From an uncultured Oscillospiraceae bacterium (GTDB taxonomy: Bacteria > Bacillota > Clostridia > Oscillospirales > Ruminococcaceae): a stretch of 13,235 nt of DNA. Within the stretch, counting starts at the first letter, position 1. Each line of letters begins with the position of its first letter. The DNA is taken from assembly GCA_900556525.1 (NCBI GenBank), contig USOZ01000027.1:1-13235 (forward strand), in the 5' to 3' direction. Positions 1-6,392 of the stretch are shown one piece after another. The position numbers were made by a program, and so were the translations under genes. The notes beneath the pieces were generated by a model. The model saw only the letters and a list, made by a program, of their open reading frames with translations. It did not search any database and was not told the DNA's origin.

Positions 1-2
1 TC

Positions 3-357
<355 letters not shown>

Positions 358-374
358 TCATACAAATTATAATC

Positions 375-403
375 AGTATAGCATATTTTTCTTCAAATTG
401 CAA
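375..403 (-). promoter_or_regulatory. SigA-type promoter of cmk
   Basis: On the minus strand the -35 box TTGCAA (398-403) and the -10 box TATACT (375-380) are separated by exactly 17 nt. Initiation would fall near 368, about 30 nt before the cmk start codon. Confidence 0.7.
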
Positions 404-466
404 CAGATTTCACATTATTTTCAACTGTTTTTTAATTATTTTGCCGAAAAAGCTCTATCGGACAGC

Positions 467-495
467 TTTACATACATCTCAAAATGTGTTATACT
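467..495 (+). promoter_or_regulatory. SigA-type promoter of the sigma/anti-sigma operon
   Basis: TTTACA (467-472) and TATACT (490-495) are 17 nt apart, predicting a start near 502 and a 5' leader of about 90 nt. The leader contains a small hairpin (CGAAA 534-538 / TTTCG 543-547). I found no convincing ECF-type promoter that would show self-activation by the sigma factor, so basal transcription appears to rely on the housekeeping sigma factor. Confidence 0.7.
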
Positions 496-591
496 TTAAA
501 ATGTAAAAAAATAGCCTTAATTTGTCCCCGAATCGAAAGAATTTTCGTTATGAATACAGAAGCATAATTTAGAGGAAAGGAATAGAACACC

Positions 592-1143
592 ATGATCGCA
601 ATGTTTGTGTCAATGATAGACACACCGGAAGAAAAAGCGGATTTTGAAAAGCTTTACAACACCTACAAGGGAAAAATGTTTGCCTCCGCCTATGGAATCC
701 TGCGTAATCACCACAACGCGGAAGAGGCAGTCAGTCAGGCTTTTTTTACCATTGCCAAAAATTACTCAAAGGTTTTTCCGCTTGAGAAAACGCAGCGCGA
801 AGCGTACATAAAAATAGTTATTAGGAACGCTGCGATCGATATTTACCGAAAAGAAAAAAGAGATACTTCCGTTTCATTTGACGAGGTTCAGGATTTTGAA
901 GCAGCTTCTGACGATATTTCAGACGGAGTCCTTTCGCAGATAAACTATGAAAAAATAGTTGCAGCGATACGGGAACTTCCGGAAAAATACGCCGAGCCGC
1001 TGTATCTTTTCCACGTTCGCGATATGAATGTAAAAACCATTTCGGAACATCTCTGCGAATCCGAAGAAACAATAAAAAAGCGGCTTCAGCGCGCAAGACA
1101 AAAGCTGCGCGAAACGCTTTCAGCAGATATTGCGGTACTTTGA
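592..1143 (+). CDS. ECF-type RNA polymerase sigma factor
   Basis: This 183-residue protein has the two-domain layout of ECF (group IV sigma-70) factors. Region 2 spans about residues 17-92, with a core such as LRNHHNAEEAVSQAFFTIAK and the RNAAIDIYRKEKR segment at its end. A short acidic linker follows (about 95-115). Region 4 spans about 118-175, with ELPEKYAEPLYLF and a helix-turn-helix ending in ETIKKRLQRARQKL. It should bind core RNA polymerase in the cytoplasm and redirect it to a small regulon. AGAGGAAAGG (571-580) precedes the ATG at 592 by 11 nt; ATGs at codons 4 and 8 are possible but lie further from that site. The gene stops 20 nt before the next gene, the usual sigma/anti-sigma arrangement. 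Target genes cannot be read from this window. Confidence 0.92.
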   Translation: MIAMFVSMIDTPEEKADFEKLYNTYKGKMFASAYGILRNHHNAEEAVSQAFFTIAKNYSKVFPLEKTQREAYIKIVIRNAAIDIYRKEKRDTSVSFDEVQDFEAASDDISDGVLSQINYEKIVAAIRELPEKYAEPLYLFHVRDMNVKTISEHLCESEETIKKRLQRARQKLRETLSADIAVL

Positions 1144-1163
1144 CGGGAAAGGAGTGATAATAA

Positions 1164-3737
1164 ATGTACGATATAATAAAAAAAGCTCTTGACGAAGCGC
1201 TTAGCGAACAGTATGCCGCACAGCTCATGGGAGCTGCAGATGAAAACCACAGTTTCTCACCCGTTTTTGAGAAAAAAATGAAAACGCTTGTCAGAAAAAC
1301 AGACAGACCGTATGTTAAATATATGCAGTACCTTGGCGTTGCGGCCTGCGCTGTCGTAGCTGTCGGGTGCGCCGTACTCATGCCCAATCTCCTGAAACAG
1401 AATGTGCCTGTTGAAACTACCCCGTCGCTGACAGTTTCAGCCGAACCCGTCACGGAAAAACCGCCTGTTTCATCAGCAGACGACAATGGCATTACCCCGC
1501 CGACGTCTTCCGAAACAACAACCCAACCGACAGAAAGCGAAACGACCGCCGAAACCTCTTCTGCAACAGACAGCTCGGAAAATATTACGTCCTATCCCGA
1601 AGATGAAAACCCCGGCTCGGCAGGTATAAGCGCCGTCACCTCCGAAACCGACAGTTCCGAACCAACCGATGATGAATTCCCGGGAAGAGGCGACGACTCA
1701 TTTTTCGATTCCGAAGATGACGAAACAGACGATTCGGTAAGCGACAATTTCTATGACGATGCCGATGCTGACACTGACGACAGCGATGACGATTACGATT
1801 TTATCGACGATAATGACAATCCCTCCGTTGGCTACGACCCCGAAGGCGACACCGTAATTGATGATAACGACGATGATGCCGCCGATGACGATGTTGATGA
1901 TGAGGAAGATTTTGATGATGCTGCCGATGATGATGCAGGCGACGATTCGACGATTATCCGTCCTGTAATCCCAAGGGAAAATACTCTCGGCGACCAGGTA
2001 AAATCCCTTATCGGGTGCAAGCTTTCGGAAAGCTATCCATACAGCGTGATACTCTACCAAAACGGCGATGATTACTATGATTTCTCAAGCGGACTTACAA
2101 TACCCGAAACCGCGAAACGCTTCCGCGATAAGACAATTGCCGAAACTCTCGAAAAAGCGGAGCTTATAATGGATTCGCTTGAATTATCCGACAAATATAT
2201 AAAGGTCGACATTTCAGATATTTCGCCTACTCTCTGGAACAGCGCTTTTACATACACGCGCAGCGCGTTCGATTCTTCCCCGCGTAACGATTATAATATT
2301 CTTTTCCTCGGCGAACCTGACGAAGATGAAGCCGACGAAGAAGATTATATCGAAGCTGATGTAGAATACAAATCCTGCACCCTCCTTATATATGATAATG
2401 GCATTATTGCGGCAAACAGCTACAATTTCAGTGGAACTATGTATTTCCGCACAGACATCAAAACCGCAGACGAAATTTTTGCGCGTGCCGAAAGAAATAT
2501 CCTGCCCGATAATATCACCGATACAGCGGCGCTGCTTGAAGCTGTAGCAAGCTCGGAAGCGGATCTCAAAAAGACGTATTTATGCACAATGGGTACGGTT
2601 TACGATATAAGAATGGGTGCGCCCTGCGACGGAAAATATCTGTACGACCTGCTGAAAAATCATGCCTCGGCAGCGTTGATTCCCACAGGTACCGTTCATC
2701 GCGGCGACATCCTGCTTTCATTCAGCTTCGTTTCGGCGAAAACAGCGCAAAGCTATTCCGTATTTCTCTATTCCGACTCAAAAGCTGAGCTTTACACACA
2801 GCAGAACTGCGGATACTTGTTCTCTATTTCTCCTGAAAAAATGTGGGATACCCTTGATTATCTATGCAGTCTGAACGGAAAACCTGCCGCAAAGCGGTAT
2901 GCAAACCTCGAGGAATATCTTGAGGGGAAGAATTTTACCGGATTTTCATACCTCGGAACGACAGATTACAGCACCGTCGAAACCGAAGAGGGCACAGAAA
3001 CCGTCGTGACCGATGTAACAGTAAACGGTATTGATTCTAAAGTCTCCCAAAAGATAACCGAACTGATTCTTAAATATGCTTCAATGTCCGAATATGTTCC
3101 GTCGGGGCTAAAGAATGAAAACGAACGGCATATTCTGGTGAAAGTTCCGAACTGGACAGCTTTTGTATCATTTTACGGTGACTCGCTCGTTATAGCCGGA
3201 AACACGTTCAAGCTTCCGGACGGACTCACCGAAAAAATATTCAAGGCAATGTACGCAGGCGGCAGCAGGACAACCAGAACATATTCCAAAAGCAACGATT
3301 TAATGTACTATAATCTTGACAATGGAAGAAATATATACGAAGAAGCCTCTTCCGATGTCCGTATAAAAACACTTAGCGATGATATTTACTCGTGTCTTGG
3401 CGCAGAAATTTCAGAATGTACTGTTGACGAAGTGAATTATTACAATTCAGAAACCGATAACGTCCGCAAAATATACCCCAATTCAGATCTCAGCGCAGAA
3501 TACATAACCAACAATTTGCTTAACGTCATCTCAGACGCGGAATATGAAAGCGTCGGAGCGTTAGAAAACATTGATATTTTTCTGACGCTTTCGTATAACG
3601 GAAAACACTGCCGTATTTGGCTGAATTCGGACGGAAATATCGCGGCGCAAATCCACAATGACGAACAAATATACAAAATTGGAAAGAAAAACGCCGAAAG
3701 CATAAAAACATTCCTGAAAAATATACGGATCTCGTAA
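1164..3737 (+). CDS. Putative anti-sigma factor / membrane sensor with Asp-rich spacer
   Basis: An 857-residue protein of unknown name. It has a cytoplasmic N-terminus of about 50 residues with a FSPVFEKKMKTLVRK segment, which I recognise as common in anti-sigma-like partners of ECF factors in Ruminococcus and relatives. One membrane helix follows (about 54-73), then a Ser/Thr/Glu-rich stretch (about 81-160). Next is an extremely acidic segment (about 159-261) dominated by Asp, and then a mixed alpha/beta region of about 590 residues to the C-terminus. There is no signal peptidase site, so topology is probably N-in, C-out. It lies 20 nt behind the sigma gene with GGAAAGGAG (1146-1154) before its ATG, so it is almost certainly cotranscribed. 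By analogy with other such pairs, the N-terminus would hold the sigma factor and the outside region would sense a signal. The outer region contains recurring segments of the type SVILYQNGDDYY, TLLIYDNGIIAAN and CRIWLNSDGNIAAQ, suggesting repeated beta-rich units. Its ligand is unknown, and the anti-sigma role is inferred from position and architecture. Confidence 0.8.
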   Translation: MYDIIKKALDEALSEQYAAQLMGAADENHSFSPVFEKKMKTLVRKTDRPYVKYMQYLGVAACAVVAVGCAVLMPNLLKQNVPVETTPSLTVSAEPVTEKPPVSSADDNGITPPTSSETTTQPTESETTAETSSATDSSENITSYPEDENPGSAGISAVTSETDSSEPTDDEFPGRGDDSFFDSEDDETDDSVSDNFYDDADADTDDSDDDYDFIDDNDNPSVGYDPEGDTVIDDNDDDAADDDVDDEEDFDDAADDDAGDDSTIIRPVIPRENTLGDQVKSLIGCKLSESYPYSVILYQNGDDYYDFSSGLTIPETAKRFRDKTIAETLEKAELIMDSLELSDKYIKVDISDISPTLWNSAFTYTRSAFDSSPRNDYNILFLGEPDEDEADEEDYIEADVEYKSCTLLIYDNGIIAANSYNFSGTMYFRTDIKTADEIFARAERNILPDNITDTAALLEAVASSEADLKKTYLCTMGTVYDIRMGAPCDGKYLYDLLKNHASAALIPTGTVHRGDILLSFSFVSAKTAQSYSVFLYSDSKAELYTQQNCGYLFSISPEKMWDTLDYLCSLNGKPAAKRYANLEEYLEGKNFTGFSYLGTTDYSTVETEEGTETVVTDVTVNGIDSKVSQKITELILKYASMSEYVPSGLKNENERHILVKVPNWTAFVSFYGDSLVIAGNTFKLPDGLTEKIFKAMYAGGSRTTRTYSKSNDLMYYNLDNGRNIYEEASSDVRIKTLSDDIYSCLGAEISECTVDEVNYYNSETDNVRKIYPNSDLSAEYITNNLLNVISDAEYESVGALENIDIFLTLSYNGKHCRIWLNSDGNIAAQIHNDEQIYKIGKKNAESIKTFLKNIRIS
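1638..1946 (+). repeat. Asp-rich low-complexity coding segment
   Basis: Within the membrane protein, codons for about residues 159-261 are mostly GAC/GAT/GAA/GAG with a few Ala, Ser and Asn. They form imprecise trinucleotide runs of the type GATGATGAT, for example around 1855-1945. Such a segment is expected to be extended and highly negative, to cross or stand off from the cell wall, and possibly to bind divalent cations. The Asp codons alternate between GAC and GAT, so this is not a simple microsatellite, but slippage-driven length change between strains is likely. Confidence 0.8.
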
Positions 3738-3800
3738 TCAAAGCCGTATTTTATGCCTTAAAACACGTTGAAATATCAAATTCAAACGCTGCATAAAAAT

Positions 3801-3830
3801 AAGCGAATTTAAGCGATTTTAAACGATTTC
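3801..3830 (+). repeat. Three tandem 10-bp near-repeats upstream of rplM
   Basis: Three consecutive decamers, AAGCGAATTT, AAGCGATTTT and AAACGATTTC, sit in the intergenic region about 120 bp before the rplM promoter. The rest of 3738-3952 is A-rich and purine-rich on this strand, with no gene and no clear terminator for the gene before it. The 10-bp period matches a DNA helical turn, so a bound protein or intrinsic curvature is possible. Confidence 0.5.
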
Positions 3831-3952
3831 GAGAGATATTTCAGAATGTATATTTTTATTGAAATTGCAAAAGAGAAACGGAGAGAATAAGAGAAAATAA
3901 GCAAGAATTAAAGAGAAAATCAGATATATTTCAAAAAAATCAAAAAAAGCTA

Positions 3953-3981
3953 TTGACAAACGTTCCCAAAACCGCTATAAT
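3953..3981 (+). promoter_or_regulatory. Consensus promoter of rplM-rpsI
   Basis: Perfect TTGACA (3953-3958) and TATAAT (3976-3981) with a 17-nt spacer, predicting a start near 3988. The leader to the rplM ATG is only about 42 nt. It contains a tiny GCG-TAAAA-CGC hairpin and then AGGAGG (4015-4020). Confidence 0.92.
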
Positions 3982-4029
3982 ATCATTCGTCAGCGTAAAA
4001 CGCACAAAAAATTCAGGAGGAAAAACACT

Positions 4030-4458
4030 ATGTCAACTTATATGCCCAAAGCTGAAACAGTAGAGCGCAAGTGGTATATTTTAGACGCAGCGGGCAAGCC
4101 CCTCGGACGTGTTGCAGCTCAGGCAGCAAGCATTCTCAGAGGCAAGAATAAGCCCACTTTCGCACCTCACTGCGACTGCGGCGACCATGTAATCATCATC
4201 AACTGCGAAAAGGCAGTACTAACAGGCAAGAAGCTTGAAAACAAGTACTACAGATGGCACACCGGCTATATCGGTCACCTCAAGGAAGTACAGTACAGCA
4301 AGCTTATGAGCGAAAAGCCCGAAAAGGCTATGGAGCTTGCAGTTTACGGTATGCTCCCCAACACAACGCTCGGTCGTAAGGCTATGACAAGACTTCGTCT
4401 TTACAGAGGCGCTGAACACAAGAATGCTGCTCAGAAGCCCGAAGAATTCAAATTTTAA
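4030..4458 (+). CDS. rplM: 50S ribosomal protein L13
   Basis: A full-length 142-residue L13, a primary 23S rRNA binder that helps assemble the large subunit early. Family hallmarks are the N-terminal [16 protein letters not shown] stretch (about residues 14-29), the [19 protein letters not shown] block (about 46-64) and the near-C-terminal [20 protein letters not shown] block (about 107-126). The start is fixed by AGGAGG 9 nt upstream. It is followed 14 nt later by rpsI, the widely conserved L13-S9 operon. Nothing is unusual in length or key motifs. Confidence 0.98.
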   Translation: MSTYMPKAETVERKWYILDAAGKPLGRVAAQAASILRGKNKPTFAPHCDCGDHVIIINCEKAVLTGKKLENKYYRWHTGYIGHLKEVQYSKLMSEKPEKAMELAVYGMLPNTTLGRKAMTRLRLYRGAEHKNAAQKPEEFKF

Positions 4459-4472
4459 GGAGGGGAAACAGT

Positions 4473-4871
4473 ATGTACGAATCTAAACCTTATTACTACG
4501 GAACAGGCAGAAGAAAACATTCTGTTGCAAGAGTACGTGTTTACCCCGGAAGCGGTAACATCACGATCAACGGCAGAGACATCGACGATTACTTTGGTCT
4601 TGACACCTTAAAGCTCATTGCTCGTCAGCCGTTAGCTTTAATCAGCGCAACCGACAAGTTCGACATCGTTTGCACAGTTGCAGGCGGCGGCGTAACAGGT
4701 CAGGCAGGCGCGATCCGTCACGGTCTTTCCAGAGCCCTTCTCCAGTACAGCGACGAACTCCGTCCCGTTCTCAAGAAGGCTGGCTTCTTAACTCGTGACC
4801 CGAGAATGAAGGAAAGAAAGAAGTACGGCTTAAAGGCTGCACGTCGCGCTCCGCAGTTCTCCAAGAGATAA
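4473..4871 (+). CDS. rpsI: 30S ribosomal protein S9
   Basis: A full-length 132-residue S9. It contains [20 protein letters not shown] near the N-terminus, [20 protein letters not shown] in the middle (about residues 71-90), and a C-terminus ending in the conserved basic tail FSKR, which reaches the P-site tRNA in the 30S head. AAGGAGG precedes the ATG. The final codons are intact even though an apparent mobile-element remnant begins immediately downstream. That fits an element that integrated at, and restored, the 3' end of rpsI, a known site for some streptococcal integrative elements. Confidence 0.98.
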   Translation: MYESKPYYYGTGRRKHSVARVRVYPGSGNITINGRDIDDYFGLDTLKLIARQPLALISATDKFDIVCTVAGGGVTGQAGAIRHGLSRALLQYSDELRPVLKKAGFLTRDPRMKERKKYGLKAARRAPQFSKR

Positions 4872-4895
4872 TTATTACACCTCGAAAGCCATTTA

Positions 4896-4910
4896 TTTAT
4901 GCGGTTTTTC
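4896..4910 (+). repeat. 15-bp direct repeat, copy 1
   Basis: TTTATGCGGTTTTTC occurs here, 25 nt after the rpsI stop codon, and again, identically, at 5581-5595. The two copies bracket the phage-type small gene and could be a recombination core (att-like). The identity stops exactly at 15 bp on both sides. Confidence 0.5.
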
Positions 4911-4929
4911 AGATATGCAACTTCAAAAT

Positions 4930-4950
4930 TGTTGTGTATTTGTTGTGTAT
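4930..4950 (+). repeat. Two TGTTGTGTAT repeats with 11-bp period
   Basis: TGTTGTGTAT occurs at 4930-4939 and again at 4941-4950. Short helically phased direct repeats close to an integration site resemble arm-type binding sites of tyrosine integrases. No integrase gene is present in the window, so this role is inferred. Confidence 0.4.
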
Positions 4951-4964
4951 AACTCAAAAACATT

Positions 4965-5002
4965 AAAAAGACGGTTGAGTTTTTTTGCTCAATCGTCTTT
5001 TT
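4965..5002. terminator. Bidirectional hairpin terminator behind rpsI
   Basis: A 15-bp stem (4965-4979 with 4988-5002, one G-T wobble) encloses an 8-nt T-rich loop. A-rich and T-rich stem bases give a U-tract in both directions: TCTTTTTC for the rplM-rpsI transcript and CTTTTT for the gene arriving from the minus strand. Confidence 0.8.
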
Positions 5003-5046
5003 CTATATCCGCTTCACTTGCAAGAATAACATTTATAACAATTTGG

Positions 5047-5385
5047 TTATCTCTCTACTTCTTCTTGTTCGTTATCTTTTGGCTTTTCGCCTGTAATATC
5101 CCTTATTGCTGTAAATGCCCTTATATCACCCTGTAAGGCGTTTTTAAGTTGAGCAATTACAAGAGCCATTGCATAAGTACAATTATCATTTGACACCCTG
5201 TATTGCTTTAATTCCGCTTTTGTTTCTTTATCAACAGGCATAGCAAGTAGTATATTTGCCGTTTCTCTTAAAGCCTTTTTATTAGCCTGTACTTCATTAC
5301 TTGCTATTGCTCCCATTCTTGCTATTTCTTTGCGTTCTCTTTGTGGTCTTTTATTAAGCGGTTTTAGGTTTTGTTCGTTTGCCAT
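5047..5385 (-). CDS. Small phage-type protein (KGG-like, near-terminase type)
   Basis: A 112-residue basic-to-acidic small protein starting MANEQNLKPLNKRPQRERKE. It has a KEIARMGAIASNEVQANKKA-type N-terminal segment, LLAMPVD in the middle and a conserved-looking end with ALVIAQLKNALQGDIRAFTA followed by IRDITGEKP. I recognise this pattern from small Firmicute phage and integrative-element proteins often encoded near terminase genes; their exact function is not established. The reading frame stays open up to 5424, but the ATG at 5385 has AAAAGGGGGG 5 nt upstream and matches where family members begin. No other phage structural or packaging gene is beside it, so it looks like an orphan left from a larger element. 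Base composition is A+T-rich compared with rpsI. Confidence 0.6.
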   Translation of the reverse strand: MANEQNLKPLNKRPQRERKEIARMGAIASNEVQANKKALRETANILLAMPVDKETKAELKQYRVSNDNCTYAMALVIAQLKNALQGDIRAFTAIRDITGEKPKDNEQEEVER

Positions 5386-5429
5386 TAAAGCCCCCCTTTT
5401 TTTCATATCCTCTGCAAAAATCAATGTAT

Positions 5430-5458
5430 TTTTGTAGTAGTTTTGTACCGTTTTTGTA
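5430..5458. repeat. Three TTTTGTA repeats with 11-bp period
   Basis: TTTTGTA occurs at 5430-5436, 5441-5447 and 5452-5458, exactly 11 bp apart, just upstream of the minus-strand phage-type gene. This could be an operator array, an iteron-like patch or an integrase/excisionase arm. The region 5459-5580 has no gene and nothing else that I can identify. Confidence 0.5.
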
Positions 5459-5580
5459 CTTCTTTTTAACTGCTCCGAAAACCTTAACTTTTATTAGCAC
5501 TTGATTATATTGATAACAGAAATAACAACTATGCCATATTAGTAAATCTGCGTTGTGGTTAAATTACAAAAAGTCTTGAT

Positions 5581-5595
5581 TTTATGCGGTTTTTC
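5581..5595 (+). repeat. 15-bp direct repeat, copy 2
   Basis: A second perfect copy of TTTATGCGGTTTTTC, 685 bp from copy 1 (4896-4910). It lies between the phage-type gene and the end of the replication-initiator-like frame. Confidence 0.5.
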
Positions 5596-5622
5596 TGTTT
5601 ATATTTTGTCGGCATTTGGTTT

Positions 5623-5652
5623 GAAAATGGTATAGTAGTACTACCCATTTTC
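5623..5652. terminator. Nested inverted repeat at the end of the Rep-like gene
   Basis: GAAAATGG (5623-5630) pairs with CCATTTTC (5645-5652). Inside lies the perfect palindrome GTAGTACTAC (5635-5644), with TATA left over as a bulge. The stop codon of the minus-strand gene (5641-5643) is inside the structure. It could act as a terminator or as a protein or strand-transfer site. Confidence 0.45.
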
Positions 5653-6225
5653 TATATACAGATTTAGAGCGGTTTTCATTTCTTTTGCAATGCATTCAAT
5701 CTCTGTTTTATTTATAAATTCGATATTGTTATTATGCCTAAACCACTTCAACCAGCTATCAAAATTGCCGTTGCAGATTTTAGTGTATAAGCCTTTTGCA
5801 ATGGCTCTTGTAAAAATATCATTGCTGTATCGGCGTACAAATTCGCTAAAATTCTTTGTTTGAGTGGTACACCCTGTTTTGCTCTCTTGCTCCCACAATG
5901 CAAATAAATCATTTATACGCTGACTTTCTACCCTCTGCATACTTATTGATAAATCGTTTATATAGCGCTGTAAACGCTCTGTAAGACTGTATATATCCGT
6001 ACTGCGTACATTCTTAAATCTAAATTCAAAACGGCTGTAAGGGTGCTTGTTTTCGCTTTCAAGTGCTTTATCGTATATTTGAAATTCAAAGGCTGAATTT
6101 TTAAGAGTTAAAGCACGCTTCTTTTTTGTGTTGATATCTTGTATATCTATTGCGTTTTTTATCCCTGTAATTCCTGATAACAGACATATAATAAAAAAGC
6201 TGTATTTGAATATATCATCATATTT
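5641..6225 (-). pseudogene. Replication-initiator-like protein, N-terminally truncated
   Basis: About 190 residues. The best-recognised part is an AFEFQIYDKALES segment followed by HPYSRFEFRFKN. This pairing of an IYDK motif with an arginine/glutamate strand is reminiscent of rolling-circle or phage gene II/X and Rep_trans replication initiators, where such strands lie in the nuclease fold. A helical C-terminal half follows. The frame stays open up to 6354, but everything beyond about 6225 reads the antisense of the MITE, and no ribosome site is visible for the apparent ATG at 6354. The N-terminal part with the metal and tyrosine residues expected of an active enzyme is therefore absent. The family assignment is by motif resemblance only. 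Confidence 0.4.
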
Positions 6226-6227
6226 AA
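6224..6227. repeat. TTAA target-site copy, left
   Basis: TTAA directly abuts the left inverted end at 6228. The same four bases abut the right end (6389-6392), as expected of a 4-bp target-site duplication. Confidence 0.55.
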
Positions 6228-6388
6228 GGAAGCACTGATTAAATCGGGTATGCAGATTGCGCAGGCAGATTTTTCGTTTAATTGTATGAAAACGACGCAG
6301 GAATACTTGATGTATTTCAAGGAGTTTTCGTGCAATCAGGCGGAAAATATGCAAGCAAGATGCGTGCCGCGATTTATTCAGCGCTTTC
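6228..6388. mobile_element. MITE-like element with IS5-group-style ends
   Basis: A 161-bp segment. Its left end begins GGAAGCACTGATTAAATCG (6228-6246) and its right end, read on the other strand, begins GAAAGCGCTGAATAAATCG (6388-6370). The two match at 16 of 19 positions. TTAA flanks both sides, agreeing with the YTAR target of IS5-group elements, whose ends typically start GGAAGG. No transposase is encoded, so it would move only in trans. Inside is a small TCGTTT…AAACGA hairpin (6275-6294). It separates the A+T-rich island from the dockerin pseudogene, and false reading frames extend across it on both strands (plus-strand ATG at 6250, minus-strand ATG at 6354, neither with a ribosome site). 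Confidence 0.65.
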
Positions 6389-6392
6389 TTAA
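6389..6392. repeat. TTAA target-site copy, right
   Basis: Right-hand TTAA, matching 6224-6227. Confidence 0.55.

Noticed and set aside
821..1492. A 223-codon open frame on the minus strand across the sigma and anti-sigma genes
   Set aside because: It lies entirely antisense to two clear genes, has no ribosome site and gives a Ser/Phe/Arg-rich composition typical of a shadow frame.
1698..2060. Hydrophobic minus-strand frame (Ile/Val-rich) over the Asp-rich segment
   Set aside because: Ile/Val codons are simply the antisense of the Asp-codon runs (GAT/GAC read as ATC/GTC); there is no start signal.
3988..4029. L13 autoregulatory leader RNA upstream of rplM
   Set aside because: Such leaders exist in Firmicutes, but the predicted 5' leader is only about 42 nt and holds just a 3-bp hairpin, too little to support the call.
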